Shown here piece by piece: positions 13,453 to 21,633 of a DNA stretch of 28,132 nt. Source of the DNA: a virus. The stretch is taken from positions 1-28,132 of IMG/VR virus record IMGVR_UViG_3300035698_014877. One strand, 5' to 3'. How positions within the stretch are numbered: position 1 is the stretch's first letter; every line of letters begins with the position of its first letter. Under the pieces are notes generated by a model, which had not been told where the DNA came from, did not search any database, and worked only from the letters and a program-made list of their open reading frames with translations. The translations under genes were made by a program, and so were the position numbers.

Positions 13453-14030
13453 TCAATTCCCTTCTTGGTAAACACCATGATTCGTCGCCTCAAAAACCGG
13501 CTGGTTCCTTCTCGAATGGCAAGTGTAGCTTGCTCATTCAATTGGAAACCAACCCGCCCCATCTCACATGCCACCCACTCAGGTATTCTGCAATTCACAT
13601 GCTCATGCCCATCTCGGCCTGCTGTAGCCCAACTGATCAGTACACCTCTCTGTGCCGCTGCCAGATTGTCAAACAACTCCTTCTCAAATCTACCGGGGAC
13701 GTGTTCTCCCACTTCACTGAAAACTATCCAATCAGGTAGTCGTTGAAACAAGCTCTGGCAAATGTTGGGTGTTGTTAAATTCCCAACGGTCACCGTGCCG
13801 CCGCTGGATTTGTGGGCATCTGGACTGGCATCTATCCCATGGGCATCTCCCCATCCATTCTCCCGCATCCATCGAACGTGCTGGCCGTATGCACTGGAGC
13901 CCATGTCCACGACGAAAGCTGACTTGGGAATTATTGCCTCTATGGCAGCACACAATGCCTGATTGACCTTCCGATTGTGTCGCCGGTTTGCAATCTCAAC
14001 TGGGAATCCCCCACGCAATTCATCATTCAC
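13449..14030 (-). CDS. SAM methyltransferase paralog 1
   Basis: The product has the Rossmann pattern FVVDMGSSAYG (39-49), a post-I GIDASP (65-70) and WIVFSEVGEHVP (101-112). It is a clear paralog of the product at 15430-15999: residues 31-70 align without gaps with 24 of 40 identical by my count. Motif I is altered (MGSSA versus LGCGA in the sister), so binding may be weaker or specialised. It starts at GTG with GAGGAG eight bases upstream and overlaps the glycosyltransferase by 8 bases. Confidence 0.75.
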   Translation of the reverse strand: MNDELRGGFPVEIANRRHNRKVNQALCAAIEAIIPKSAFVVDMGSSAYGQHVRWMRENGWGDAHGIDASPDAHKSSGGTVTVGNLTTPNICQSLFQRLPDWIVFSEVGEHVPGRFEKELFDNLAAAQRGVLISWATAGRDGHEHVNCRIPEWVACEMGRVGFQLNEQATLAIREGTSRFLRRRIMVFTKKGIE

Positions 14031-14808
14031 AATTCTTGCTCCTCATCTTCATGCCAGGATAAGTCCACGCGGTAAACAATCTGATCCAATGAAATGGAAC
14101 CGGAGTATCTCGAATGATTTTCTGCCCATCGTTTCGCACAAACTCCCAAGGAACCTTTCTGCCACGCTGCACCATTATTGGTGATTCATATTGTTGGAGC
14201 CACACAGCTTCTCCCATCCACCCATCATGCTCTTCGTCCAACAAATAACCCATCACCACCTCATCATGCCACAAGTTGGAGTGGTTCCAATCTATCTTTG
14301 CCAACACCCGATCAGCAAATTCAGACCCTCGCAGATGAATCCAATTTCCACTGGCAACCATTTTCCTGGCTGATTGTGTCAGCCGATCAGGGGCGTGGGT
14401 GCGTATTTCATATTTGAATGCTGACAGTGTAAGGCTGCGACCTTCTAGCATCGAGAACGCTTCGTTTACATCCCACACCAAACTACGGACATCCCAATCA
14501 CAATAGATGACTTCTCCATGATCCTCAATTGCTCGTTGCAACAATTCCCACTTGTAATGCCATGGGCGTTTCATAGTTCGGCGTATACGAACGTCCTGGC
14601 ACCCATCTGGGAATGGATCATCATGCACCAACTTCACGCAATACCGATCTTTGTCTGCAAAAAACTCAGCATTTTTCACCCCATATACGTACACGTATTC
14701 TTTGCTGCCTGGCTCATTTACTCTACGACTAACATCTGCCTTCATCACTTTTTGCAAACGACAGTTTGGCTCATTCACTCCCCACAAGACTCGGACTATT
14801 GCGCCCAT
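14023..14808 (-). CDS. Glycosyltransferase-like protein with DWD motif
   Basis: The product, about 261 residues, has EVIYCDWDVRSL with a DWD metal-binding motif (104-106). Later come WHDEVVMGYLL and a C-terminal PVPFHWIRLF, a layout like GT-A enzymes. No membrane segment is seen. The ATG at 14808 has a GGGGGAGC site 9 bases upstream; an ATG 21 bases earlier overlaps the previous gene. It sits between two methyltransferases in the cassette. Confidence 0.6.
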   Translation of the reverse strand: MGAIVRVLWGVNEPNCRLQKVMKADVSRRVNEPGSKEYVYVYGVKNAEFFADKDRYCVKLVHDDPFPDGCQDVRIRRTMKRPWHYKWELLQRAIEDHGEVIYCDWDVRSLVWDVNEAFSMLEGRSLTLSAFKYEIRTHAPDRLTQSARKMVASGNWIHLRGSEFADRVLAKIDWNHSNLWHDEVVMGYLLDEEHDGWMGEAVWLQQYESPIMVQRGRKVPWEFVRNDGQKIIRDTPVPFHWIRLFTAWTYPGMKMRSKNCE

Positions 14809-14809
14809 C

Positions 14810-15400
14810 TCATTGCTCCCCCTTTCCATGCATCAAGTCTTCAAAAACCTCCTCCGACACAAACGGGGTGCTCATCCGTTGAAAGCAGCAGTGAATTAGA
14901 TTTTCTGAATGCCCCCGTTTCTGCCATTCGTGTCGTCGCAAAATCACTGTGTGATAACCACACGCATGAGCAAGATTGCTGACACGATCCTCTTGATATA
15001 ACACCCTTCCATGGCCCAACCAAGAGCCCTCTTCCGGCAGTGCGTGGATCATTAGTCCATCAATCCGACAAGCCTCATGCATATTCTTCCACGCATGATA
15101 GTGCCCTTTGATGTGCTCAGTGCAGCCAAAATTGGTCACAACATCAAAGTCCACAAATTTCGCCGGCAATGGATGGCCCAAATCCAACTGCAACGCCCCA
15201 TCTCTACCATTGATATCTATTGATATATGATTTGTACCGAGCCACTGGAACACCAATTTCGCAGGCACTTGCCGGCGTCGATCACCAAATCGAAATGTTA
15301 GTTGATTGCCAAATTCCAACATCCGCAAGCCTCTGAACTTCACTTTAGTCAGCCACAGAGAGTCCTGCAATAATTCCATTTGAACGGAACTAATTCCCAT
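14810..15400 (-). CDS. SAM methyltransferase, type 11-like
   Basis: RMLEFGNQL (26-34) resembles a degraded motif I, HISIDINGRDGALQLDLGHP is the acidic strand/motif II region (near residues 58-77), and VVTNFGCTEHI is a motif IV-like segment. The fold assignment is reasonable although motif I lacks the usual GxGxG. AAAAGGAAAATAAATT precedes the ATG. It overlaps nothing upstream and is followed by the DWD glycosyltransferase. Confidence 0.65.
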   Translation of the reverse strand: MGISSVQMELLQDSLWLTKVKFRGLRMLEFGNQLTFRFGDRRRQVPAKLVFQWLGTNHISIDINGRDGALQLDLGHPLPAKFVDFDVVTNFGCTEHIKGHYHAWKNMHEACRIDGLMIHALPEEGSWLGHGRVLYQEDRVSNLAHACGYHTVILRRHEWQKRGHSENLIHCCFQRMSTPFVSEEVFEDLMHGKGEQ

Positions 15401-15429
15401 AATTTATTTTCCTTTTGAAATAGAATTTA

Positions 15430-15999
15430 TCATCTTTTGAACACCAACACCTTCCTCTTCCAACCCTTGCTTGTCATCGCCCGCAACTCCAAGGTCTTTT
15501 CTTCATCGAGTTGGAATCCCACGGCCCCCATCCTGTAAGCCACCCACTCAGGAGTCCGGCAGTTGATATGGTTGTGGCCCCGCTGCCCGGGCGTGGCCCA
15601 ACTGAGTAAGACACCCTCCTTTGCACAGGCAAGGTTGGCGAAGAGTCGATGAGAAAGTTTATCAGGAATGTGCTCCCCGACTTCGCTGAATATGATCCAA
15701 TTAGGATTATATCTGAAAGTCTCTTGTTGGATGTTAGGAGATGTTATATCCCCAGTTACTGCACAACCGTTGCTCAGCACCTCTGAATTCGGACTGGCAT
15801 CGATCCCATAAACTTCCACCCAGCCTTCCTCCAACATCCATTGGACGTAGGCTCCATAAGCACCACACCCAAGATCAACCACGAACGAATCCTTCGGAAT
15901 CGTAACTTCGATAAACTTGCAAAAATCAGGGTCAAGCTTCGCTCCCCGCTGCTTGGCTTTCCTTGCCGAGAATCCCCCGCTGCTTGGTAAATCTGACAT
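15430..15999 (-). CDS. SAM methyltransferase paralog 2
   Basis: The 189-residue sister of the product at 13449-14030 has a better motif I, VVDLGCGAYGAYV (40-52). It also has GIDASP, IIFSEVGEHIP and NCRTPEWVAYRMG. The ATG at 15999 is used because AAAGGATTGACT gives a good site; a TTG 6 bases earlier is the alternative. The two paralogs flank a glycosyltransferase and a third methyltransferase, which suggests duplication within the cassette. Confidence 0.75.
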   Translation of the reverse strand: MSDLPSSGGFSARKAKQRGAKLDPDFCKFIEVTIPKDSFVVDLGCGAYGAYVQWMLEEGWVEVYGIDASPNSEVLSNGCAVTGDITSPNIQQETFRYNPNWIIFSEVGEHIPDKLSHRLFANLACAKEGVLLSWATPGQRGHNHINCRTPEWVAYRMGAVGFQLDEEKTLELRAMTSKGWKRKVLVFKR

Positions 16000-16001
16000 A
16001 G

Positions 16002-16244
16002 TCAATCCTTTAGTTTGGGCTCTTCCACCAATCGATATCGCACACCTTCGATGATCGTAAACATCGTGGTATCTGCTTCAATATCGACGCTGCCGAGATT
16101 CACTTCCAATTCGGCAGTGATAATAGTGTCCTCGCTGTAATCGAAATTGATGCTTCCTCGCACCACTCGCTGAACACCCTCAACCTCCAAGCTACGTGTC
16201 AGGAAGGGTCCATCACCGTCCGGGGTCTTGAATCGCACGTTCAT
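16002..16244 (-). CDS. Hypothetical beta-rich protein, 80 aa
   Basis: The product starts MNVRFKTPDGDGPFLTRSLE and is nearly all alternating polar/hydrophobic strand segments with many Glu and Val, suggesting a small beta sandwich. Both the ATG at 16244 and a GTG at 16253 (overlapping the upstream stop) have weak ribosome sites. I prefer the ATG. No enzyme motif is seen; it may be an accessory protein of the cassette. Confidence 0.6.
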   Translation of the reverse strand: MNVRFKTPDGDGPFLTRSLEVEGVQRVVRGSINFDYSEDTIITAELEVNLGSVDIEADTTMFTIIEGVRYRLVEEPKLKD

Positions 16245-16249
16245 CGTTC

Positions 16250-17185
16250 TCACTTCTCTTTCTGGGCCAATTCTGCCAATCGCTCCGGCCAGTTCTCCCC
16301 GGCCGCGAGCAGTTCCTTTTCCATCCCATCAAGAAACTTGTGGTGCATGTCTTTCCGCCAGTCAGCAAGACCTCCTACATTGTCATGCAGGCACGAAATG
16401 TATTCCGGCCACCATGACTCGACGGCTCGTTTGCTCTTCTGTGGCCGAGAATTGCAGTCACCGTGGAAGTGCCAGATTCGTACTTGATCGTCCGACAGAT
16501 ACTTTGGCTGAAACCGGGGTGAACAGTTGAACGCCCCACCTTGGATAATTTCCATTCCCTTACCATTGAACAATGGCATCAAGGCGTGCAGTACCGTTTC
16601 GTCGCTGATGAAGATCGATCGAGCTACCTTTGTCCATTCGTGCCACGTTCGCAAGACACGGGAATTGGGCCGGCAGCAGAACACCCCACCGTTCACGCTC
16701 GGCCACTTGTATTTCAAAACATGCTCCACGGCAGACTGGGTGATCTCGGGGAACTTCCGCAGCCGCTTCACGCGGCTTTGCACGATACCCCCTTGCGTTT
16801 GCCATCCACTGAATTGTGTGGCCAAAAAGCCCGGCTCTTCGGCAGCATCAAACAGGGGGGTCAGATCACCTTTGATGAGTGTATCGGCATCAAGGTAGAG
16901 TACCAGATCGTCGTCGTTGAAAGACTGCACGACCAATTGTTTGCACTCAAATTGAGCGTTCCTTTTTATGTATTCTGGTTCCCACCGAACGGGAATGATG
17001 CCCAGTGATCTATCTTTTGCTATTTGCGTAACAAGCTTCCACGATCCCTCACCATAGGTGTCTGGCATGTCTGGCCAAGCATGGACGCAGACCGGTCCAT
17101 TCCAATACTTCCGCAGTGAACGCAGGCTCACGATCAGGTACGGCAGGTGGGCGGGGTGGCTCATCACGTAGGTAATTACTCTCAC
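16250..17185 (-). CDS. GT8-like glycosyltransferase
   Basis: The 311-residue product shows DLVLYLDADTLIKGDL with the DAD motif (99-101), NGGVF (165-169), ISDETVLH (193-200) and WHFHGD (238-243). This order is typical of glycogenin/galactosyltransferase family 8 enzymes that use nucleotide sugars with Mn. It starts at GTG overlapping the sulfotransferase stop (GTGA), so the two are coupled. The acceptor is unknown. This is the most convincing glycosyltransferase of the cassette. Confidence 0.85.
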   Translation of the reverse strand: MRVITYVMSHPAHLPYLIVSLRSLRKYWNGPVCVHAWPDMPDTYGEGSWKLVTQIAKDRSLGIIPVRWEPEYIKRNAQFECKQLVVQSFNDDDLVLYLDADTLIKGDLTPLFDAAEEPGFLATQFSGWQTQGGIVQSRVKRLRKFPEITQSAVEHVLKYKWPSVNGGVFCCRPNSRVLRTWHEWTKVARSIFISDETVLHALMPLFNGKGMEIIQGGAFNCSPRFQPKYLSDDQVRIWHFHGDCNSRPQKSKRAVESWWPEYISCLHDNVGGLADWRKDMHHKFLDGMEKELLAAGENWPERLAELAQKEK

Positions 17186-17862
17186 TTTACAACTCCCCCA
17201 TCAAAAGTGAATCTAAACTGTTTGATCTCTTCAGAATATCGCTCAGCCACTTTCACCGCCATTCGGGATGTGTAATAACTCCGATAATCCTTTTTTCTAT
17301 GCATAGCTCCAATTACATCCAATCGCATCTGCGGCATACCCACGATGTCACATAATTGAAACCAATCAGATTCTAACGTCTCGTATCTTCCAATAAAATC
17401 CACTCCGAATTGTAACCATTTCATCTGTGAATGGGCATGTCCAAAAAAAGGTCTAGTCATCGATGCAGTACCAAATCTACCCAGGCATTTTCCTGAAACA
17501 ATCGTTTCTAAGAATAAATCGAAACTGCCTAAATATATATTAGTGCTCGCAGATGCGTTCCTTTTTCTTCGGAAGGAATAATAGTATTCATATACTGAAA
17601 CTAGCCGCTCCCAAGTATTACGCACAAACGCAAACTTGAAGCATGAATTATACCAATTCTGCAAGCTCTCTTTCTGCAAACCCTCTTGGTGTTGTAATAC
17701 ATGACTAACTGGATAATGTCCTAAAATCATACAATCGACAAAGCAATCTACCTTATAATCATTATGTTTATAATGGCAAACATTTAGATTCTGTTCGAGG
17801 CTTTTAATTATGGATCTTCCAGCTACTCTCGGTACATGCATAAACACTATTTTTCTATTCAT
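17182..17862 (-). CDS. Sulfotransferase family 2-like protein, AT-rich
   Basis: The 226-residue product starts MNRKIVFMHVPRVAGRSI, matching the PKTAGT-type phosphosulfate loop with K and T replaced by R. FAFVRNTWERLVSVYEYY (R81, S89) is the 3'-phosphate motif with P replaced by T. MHRKKDYRSYYT near the end fits the substrate region. The ATG at 17862 follows AAAGGAG. The gene is strikingly AT-rich: three 60-base rows give 38, 40 and 30 percent GC, against 63 percent for row 18121-18180. Recent transfer is likely. Confidence 0.75.
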   Translation of the reverse strand: MNRKIVFMHVPRVAGRSIIKSLEQNLNVCHYKHNDYKVDCFVDCMILGHYPVSHVLQHQEGLQKESLQNWYNSCFKFAFVRNTWERLVSVYEYYYSFRRKRNASASTNIYLGSFDLFLETIVSGKCLGRFGTASMTRPFFGHAHSQMKWLQFGVDFIGRYETLESDWFQLCDIVGMPQMRLDVIGAMHRKKDYRSYYTSRMAVKVAERYSEEIKQFRFTFDGGVVK

Positions 17863-17888
17863 AAATTCAACTCCTTTTCTCATTTTTT

Positions 17889-18578
17889 CTACTCAGAGTT
17901 TCTGTAAGCCTCAATCTGGCAGGGACAGGAACAGATTTCAGGGCGGAACAGATGCCGTCGAACATATATCGCATCGTACTGCCCACTGTGGCTCCGGGTC
18001 GTGTGCGTGGTCTGCCGCAGGAAACCATGATCCATCAACCAGCAATGAATCTCGACTGTGCTAGGCCAATACTTGGAGGGAGGATTGGCAGTCATCTCGA
18101 TGTTGATGACTTCCACCCCCTCCACAAACCCCTCCCCGCCTTCCAAGGCCTCCCACTCGGAACCCTCACAATCGAGCCACAGCAGGACGTGTTTTCCACG
18201 CCGGACAAAGAACTCATCCAACGTAGTTACATCCACGTCGATCGTCTTGTAATCCCGCCCACCCTTTTCCGTTTCATCGAACTGATAGAGCGACGATCCA
18301 TCCCCATGGCGTTCCTTATCGAACAGTTTGCCTTTTCCGACCTGCCCCCCGATAGCAGTCTGAAATACCTTACCTGGATAATCCTTCAGACAGGCGACGA
18401 TTCTCGGATGGGGCTCACAACCGAACAGATCAACATGGGGCCACGCCTCCACCATCACGAAGACTTCTTTGTGCCTGTGCCCAATTCCCACCTGATAGAT
18501 CACATCGGGAACCCAGTCCAACAACTTGGCTACATTGACTACTGCCACTCCACTGCGTCTTTGCAATTTAGAAGCCAT
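17889..18578 (-). CDS. FkbM-family methyltransferase
   Basis: The 229-residue product has VIYQVGIG (27-33 region), FGCEPHP (52-58), TTLDEFF and the family hallmark LWLDCEGSEWEAL (133-145). FkbM enzymes usually O-methylate sugars or polyketides using SAM. The ATG at 18578 overlaps the upstream stop as TGATG and has GGAAGGGGGCGATTG before it. A longer form is low-complexity and overlaps that gene. It probably caps sugars made by neighbouring transferases. Confidence 0.85.
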   Translation of the reverse strand: MASKLQRRSGVAVVNVAKLLDWVPDVIYQVGIGHRHKEVFVMVEAWPHVDLFGCEPHPRIVACLKDYPGKVFQTAIGGQVGKGKLFDKERHGDGSSLYQFDETEKGGRDYKTIDVDVTTLDEFFVRRGKHVLLWLDCEGSEWEALEGGEGFVEGVEVINIEMTANPPSKYWPSTVEIHCWLMDHGFLRQTTHTTRSHSGQYDAIYVRRHLFRPEICSCPCQIEAYRNSE

Positions 18579-19018
18579 CAATCGCCCCCTTCCTCGGCCA
18601 GACGGGACAACGCTTTCCTTCGCTTGCAAAAACACTCCAGCTCTCCCATTGACAATGCAAGTGTTTCTTCATCGACATGCCACATGGCTTTCAGAAGAGC
18701 TTCATACACGTCTGCCCACTCTGACCGATCCTCTTCTCCCTCGGTGAACTTTCCCAGTATACGGACAACCGGCCCAAACAGATCGGCGAGTGCCGTGTAC
18801 GCACTTTCCTTTTTAGCCAATCCCAGTTGACTCCTCACCCGCTTATACGCCGCTACGATTTTTTCAGAATCACCATCAACAGACAGCACCCGCTCCCCAT
18901 TTAAATTGATAAATGTCAGAACAGATTCTTCGCCATTGATAAAAGTAGTCACACTGGATACGTCCGACAAGTTGACCAGCCTTCCCGATTCCACTTCAAT
19001 CCAATTGGACTTACTCAT
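18578..19018 (-). CDS. Hypothetical protein, 146 aa
   Basis: The product has an N-terminal beta-rich domain (residues 5-50: WIEVESGRLVNLSDVSSVTT, then VLTFINLNGERVLSVDG). A helical C-terminal half follows, with an acidic stretch and a Cys pair (ELECFCKRRK). The N-terminus resembles short beta domains found in many bacterial and phage small proteins, but I cannot name it. It overlaps the glycosyltransferase upstream (ATGA) and the FkbM gene downstream. Confidence 0.65.
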   Translation of the reverse strand: MSKSNWIEVESGRLVNLSDVSSVTTFINGEESVLTFINLNGERVLSVDGDSEKIVAAYKRVRSQLGLAKKESAYTALADLFGPVVRILGKFTEGEEDRSEWADVYEALLKAMWHVDEETLALSMGELECFCKRRKALSRLAEEGGD

Positions 19019-19821
19019 TGCATCGCCTCCTCTGCATAATTACGTACGTTTTTCAGCGTACTCCAATGACTCCAACCCTGCTTTTTCATGTTTGCTCGGA
19101 CGATCCCAAACCCCAGACGCTTCGCACAGTAGTACATACACCCATCTTGCGACGGCACAGGAAGAGCACCTGGATTGCAAGTGGCCCCCACCCAGCACGC
19201 CACCTTCGCTGTGAATCGAGTGTGGAAGAATCCACACCAACTGATGACCCGATGATGTCTCAATGTGCCATAGCCCTTTTTAGGAATCAAGTCCAGCGGG
19301 GGCTTCTGCCTGAGCATCTGCAAATTCTCGTTTGCCTCCACCCAAGCGTCGAGCTTCATCATCTGATCGGCGGGCTTCGTATAGGGCCACGGCTGGGCAA
19401 CGATTGCCGGGCAGTTGTCAAACCACGTCGGGTCAATCCAATTGTCATTGCCAGTAGCCACCACGTCAGTGTCGAGCTTGAGCCAGTACCGGGTCATCAC
19501 AGACAAGGGGGGAACATAAACGAATCCCGCCAATGCCTTGTGCCGCTGGGGATTGTTCCATTTCGTCGGCTCCCCGGTCCGTCTGTAATCGCACCGCTCG
19601 CCAAATGACTTCAAGGGCCAGGCGACAACAGATAGATTCGGATGGTCGATCACCTCCCGAACAGCCTGCTCTGTAATGCTGTACTTGTCCCGAAAAACAA
19701 CCATCGGAACCTTTAACAGCGACGGCTTGTGCTTTTTCCAGGTGGGCCAGGTGAGCTTCAATTGCTCTAGGTGAGCAGCGTCGGTTCCAACTACCAAAGT
19801 GTAGTCTGTGAATTTGCTCAT
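19015..19821 (-). CDS. Glycosyltransferase-like protein with DTD motif
   Basis: The 268-residue product has a DxD motif in YWLKLDTDVVATG (117-119). There is a Rossmann-like N-terminus (DYTLVVGTDAAHLEQ) and a HHRVISWCGFFHT segment that could be a substrate loop. It has no membrane helix. It starts at ATG overlapping the cupin stop (ATGA). I am fairly sure of the GT-A fold but not of the family. Confidence 0.65.
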   Translation of the reverse strand: MSKFTDYTLVVGTDAAHLEQLKLTWPTWKKHKPSLLKVPMVVFRDKYSITEQAVREVIDHPNLSVVAWPLKSFGERCDYRRTGEPTKWNNPQRHKALAGFVYVPPLSVMTRYWLKLDTDVVATGNDNWIDPTWFDNCPAIVAQPWPYTKPADQMMKLDAWVEANENLQMLRQKPPLDLIPKKGYGTLRHHRVISWCGFFHTRFTAKVACWVGATCNPGALPVPSQDGCMYYCAKRLGFGIVRANMKKQGWSHWSTLKNVRNYAEEAMQ

Positions 19822-20186
19822 TGCTGTATTTTCTCTCCCGTGTCGCGTCTCTCAATGTCATCAGGGTCTAGCCCAACCCAATAAAACTCTATGGCGATTG
19901 TATCTTCCAAAGACTCGAATCGGTGCAGAATTCTCGGGGGCACATCCGTGATCTGATTGGGGCCCAAGACAGTCTCATCGACCGTCCCGTTAAATTGTTG
20001 GGTGACAATCTTGAGCCGTCCCGCTATCACAAAGAACCGATTCCATTTATGCTTGTGAAAATGGTTGGAGCAACGAAACCCTCTCTCGACCCGAATGAGA
20101 TGTGACTCCGTGCTGTTCCACGCAAAGACGGGCTGGGTGATCCCCCAGACCTTGCCTTCTTTTGCTCCGATCGGCGGTTGGTTCAT
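19818..20186 (-). CDS. Cupin-domain protein
   Basis: The 122-residue product has a cupin core: NHFHKHKWNRFFVIAGRLKI (His42, 44 and 46 as metal ligands), then PNQITDVPPRILHRFES (His88). This resembles the C-terminal cupin of mannose-6-phosphate isomerase/GMP and of sugar epimerases, so a role in nucleotide-sugar supply is plausible but unproven. It is the first gene of the cassette, directly behind the type A promoter module at 20200-20300. Confidence 0.75.
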   Translation of the reverse strand: MNQPPIGAKEGKVWGITQPVFAWNSTESHLIRVERGFRCSNHFHKHKWNRFFVIAGRLKIVTQQFNGTVDETVLGPNQITDVPPRILHRFESLEDTIAIEFYWVGLDPDDIERRDTGEKIQQ

Positions 20187-20199
20187 TCTCGTCTCCCAT

Positions 20200-20300
20200 T
20201 CTACCCCCGTAAGGGCCCCTGTAGTCCCTTCCTGCTCCCATCCCCTAGATTATACCTAATCTCCATTCGAGGCCGCCTATGCCCCATACTCGCCAAGATT
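20200..20300 (-). promoter_or_regulatory. Type A promoter module for the glycan cassette
   Basis: GGTATAATCTAGGGG (TATAAT at 20249-20254) is followed after 28 bases by AGGGGCCCTTACGGGGG and then the cupin gene. A GCGAGTAT motif lies 37 bases upstream of the box, as in the other two modules. The module overlaps the end of the 76-residue gene. It is the only promoter-like site visible for the 15-gene cassette. Confidence 0.65.
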
Positions 20301-20507
20301 TTGGGGTGTACCATACCTCGACTCCCATTTCCGTACCAACTGCTCTTTTTCAGACTGAGACACTGACCGCACAGCATGTATGAACGGGTCCTCTGTCACA
20401 AGCAGAAATCCACCCCCGCACGATGGGATGAATGTCAGGACAACCGGCTCCAATTCATCAACGTACTGATCGACTTCGATCGTTCGTTTTTTCATTGCGT
20501 TGGTCAT
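20277..20507 (-). CDS. Hypothetical protein, 76 aa
   Basis: The ATG at 20507 overlaps the upstream stop (ATGA) and has GAAGGTGGAAAAGAA before it. The product has a basic start (MTNAMKKRTIEVDQYVDELE), a strand-rich middle with a PSCGGGF turn and a helical C-terminus (SQSEKEQLVRKWESRYG). The family is not recognised. The last codons overlap the type A promoter module. Confidence 0.6.
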   Translation of the reverse strand: MTNAMKKRTIEVDQYVDELEPVVLTFIPSCGGGFLLVTEDPFIHAVRSVSQSEKEQLVRKWESRYGTPQNLGEYGA

Positions 20508-21601
20508 TTCTTTTCCACCTTCTTTCTTCTTTCCCTCTCCTTCTTCGGCGGCTTCCAATACCAGCCATTCAGGTCAAAGGGAGTCTCCATCCCGGCCGTT
20601 GCCATTCCAATCGCCTGACTGAACGGGACGTGGGGGAACGCTCGCAAACCACTCTGCCTGTTGCAATTATACACGTTCAATCCGAACCGCTCGAATGCCC
20701 CACTTTGCACCGTCCTGCAAAGCAGCTCGTTGATGACGGCGAACTGGTGATTGTTCGACTCACAGGCCTTGGCATCGCGGTCTTCACCGAACGAGTAGTT
20801 GTCCGTCAGCCCCTTCGCGGAGTCCATGCGAAAATCCACTCCGACCAGAAAAATCGTCCGGGCTCCCAAATGATACAGTATCCTCAAACCCAAGAGCATG
20901 GAGCAGATCGTCTTCTGTTCCCCCGTGCGAGCGACACCAACATTCAGATTGCCCATCGTCGCTCCATGCTCGGTGAAGAACGAATCATCGGACCGCATCC
21001 AACTCCGTCGCAGGAAGCCCCAAGCATTCGGGCAGTCGCACGTCGAAAACTTCTGCCCATCCGGAAACGTCAACTGCTCGAACTGCTTGTCCCTGATCTT
21101 TCGTCGCAGCCCGCCCCGCTTCTTTTTGAACTTCGGTATCGGGACGAACTTCATTATACCGGGGTCCAGCCAGATACCAGAGTGAAACTTGGATGGTGGA
21201 TCGGAGTGAACGAATGCCTGTGGTCGGAAGGCGTCCCACCCCGCCACGTTGTTGACCGCCAGCGACCAGCAGCCACGGCGGTTCAGGTCACTCATTGGCA
21301 GTTGTCGAGCGGACGGGCCACCGCAAACCAAAAAGGCAATTCCCGGATGCCGCATCGATGCCTCGAAGCAAGTAACTGCCTTTGCATGTTTGTCAACGAT
21401 GTGCAACGGGTCCCGAAACTTCCTTATCAAGTCGGGATCGGAGACGAGCAACTTTTCTTTGCACGTATCGCAAGATGGAATGCCTGCTGCTGGAAACTCG
21501 GTGTCTTTCGGAGTAGTCAACCGGCACTTGCCATATCGATAACAGATGGGCTGCCTGCCAAACTCTATGGAATCCTGATCCAAATACACACAATCAGTCA
21601 T
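20504..21601 (-). CDS. DUF115-like / glycosyltransferase-like protein
   Basis: The N-terminus carries Cys20, 26, 44 and 47 in ICYRYGKC and PSCDTC, a possible zinc knuckle. A Rossmann-like core follows: GIAFLVCGGPSARQLP (87-102), SLAVNNVAGW (113-122), then FVHSDPPS. This GGPS/VNN pattern resembles DUF115-type proteins, some of which act on nucleotide sugars. Length is 365 residues. GGAGACAAACTGCA precedes the ATG. It sits between tail genes and the glycan cassette and may belong to either. Confidence 0.5.
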   Translation of the reverse strand: MTDCVYLDQDSIEFGRQPICYRYGKCRLTTPKDTEFPAAGIPSCDTCKEKLLVSDPDLIRKFRDPLHIVDKHAKAVTCFEASMRHPGIAFLVCGGPSARQLPMSDLNRRGCWSLAVNNVAGWDAFRPQAFVHSDPPSKFHSGIWLDPGIMKFVPIPKFKKKRGGLRRKIRDKQFEQLTFPDGQKFSTCDCPNAWGFLRRSWMRSDDSFFTEHGATMGNLNVGVARTGEQKTICSMLLGLRILYHLGARTIFLVGVDFRMDSAKGLTDNYSFGEDRDAKACESNNHQFAVINELLCRTVQSGAFERFGLNVYNCNRQSGLRAFPHVPFSQAIGMATAGMETPFDLNGWYWKPPKKERERRKKVEKK

Positions 21602-21633
21602 TGCAGTTTGTCTCCCAACACACTTTTCAATTG

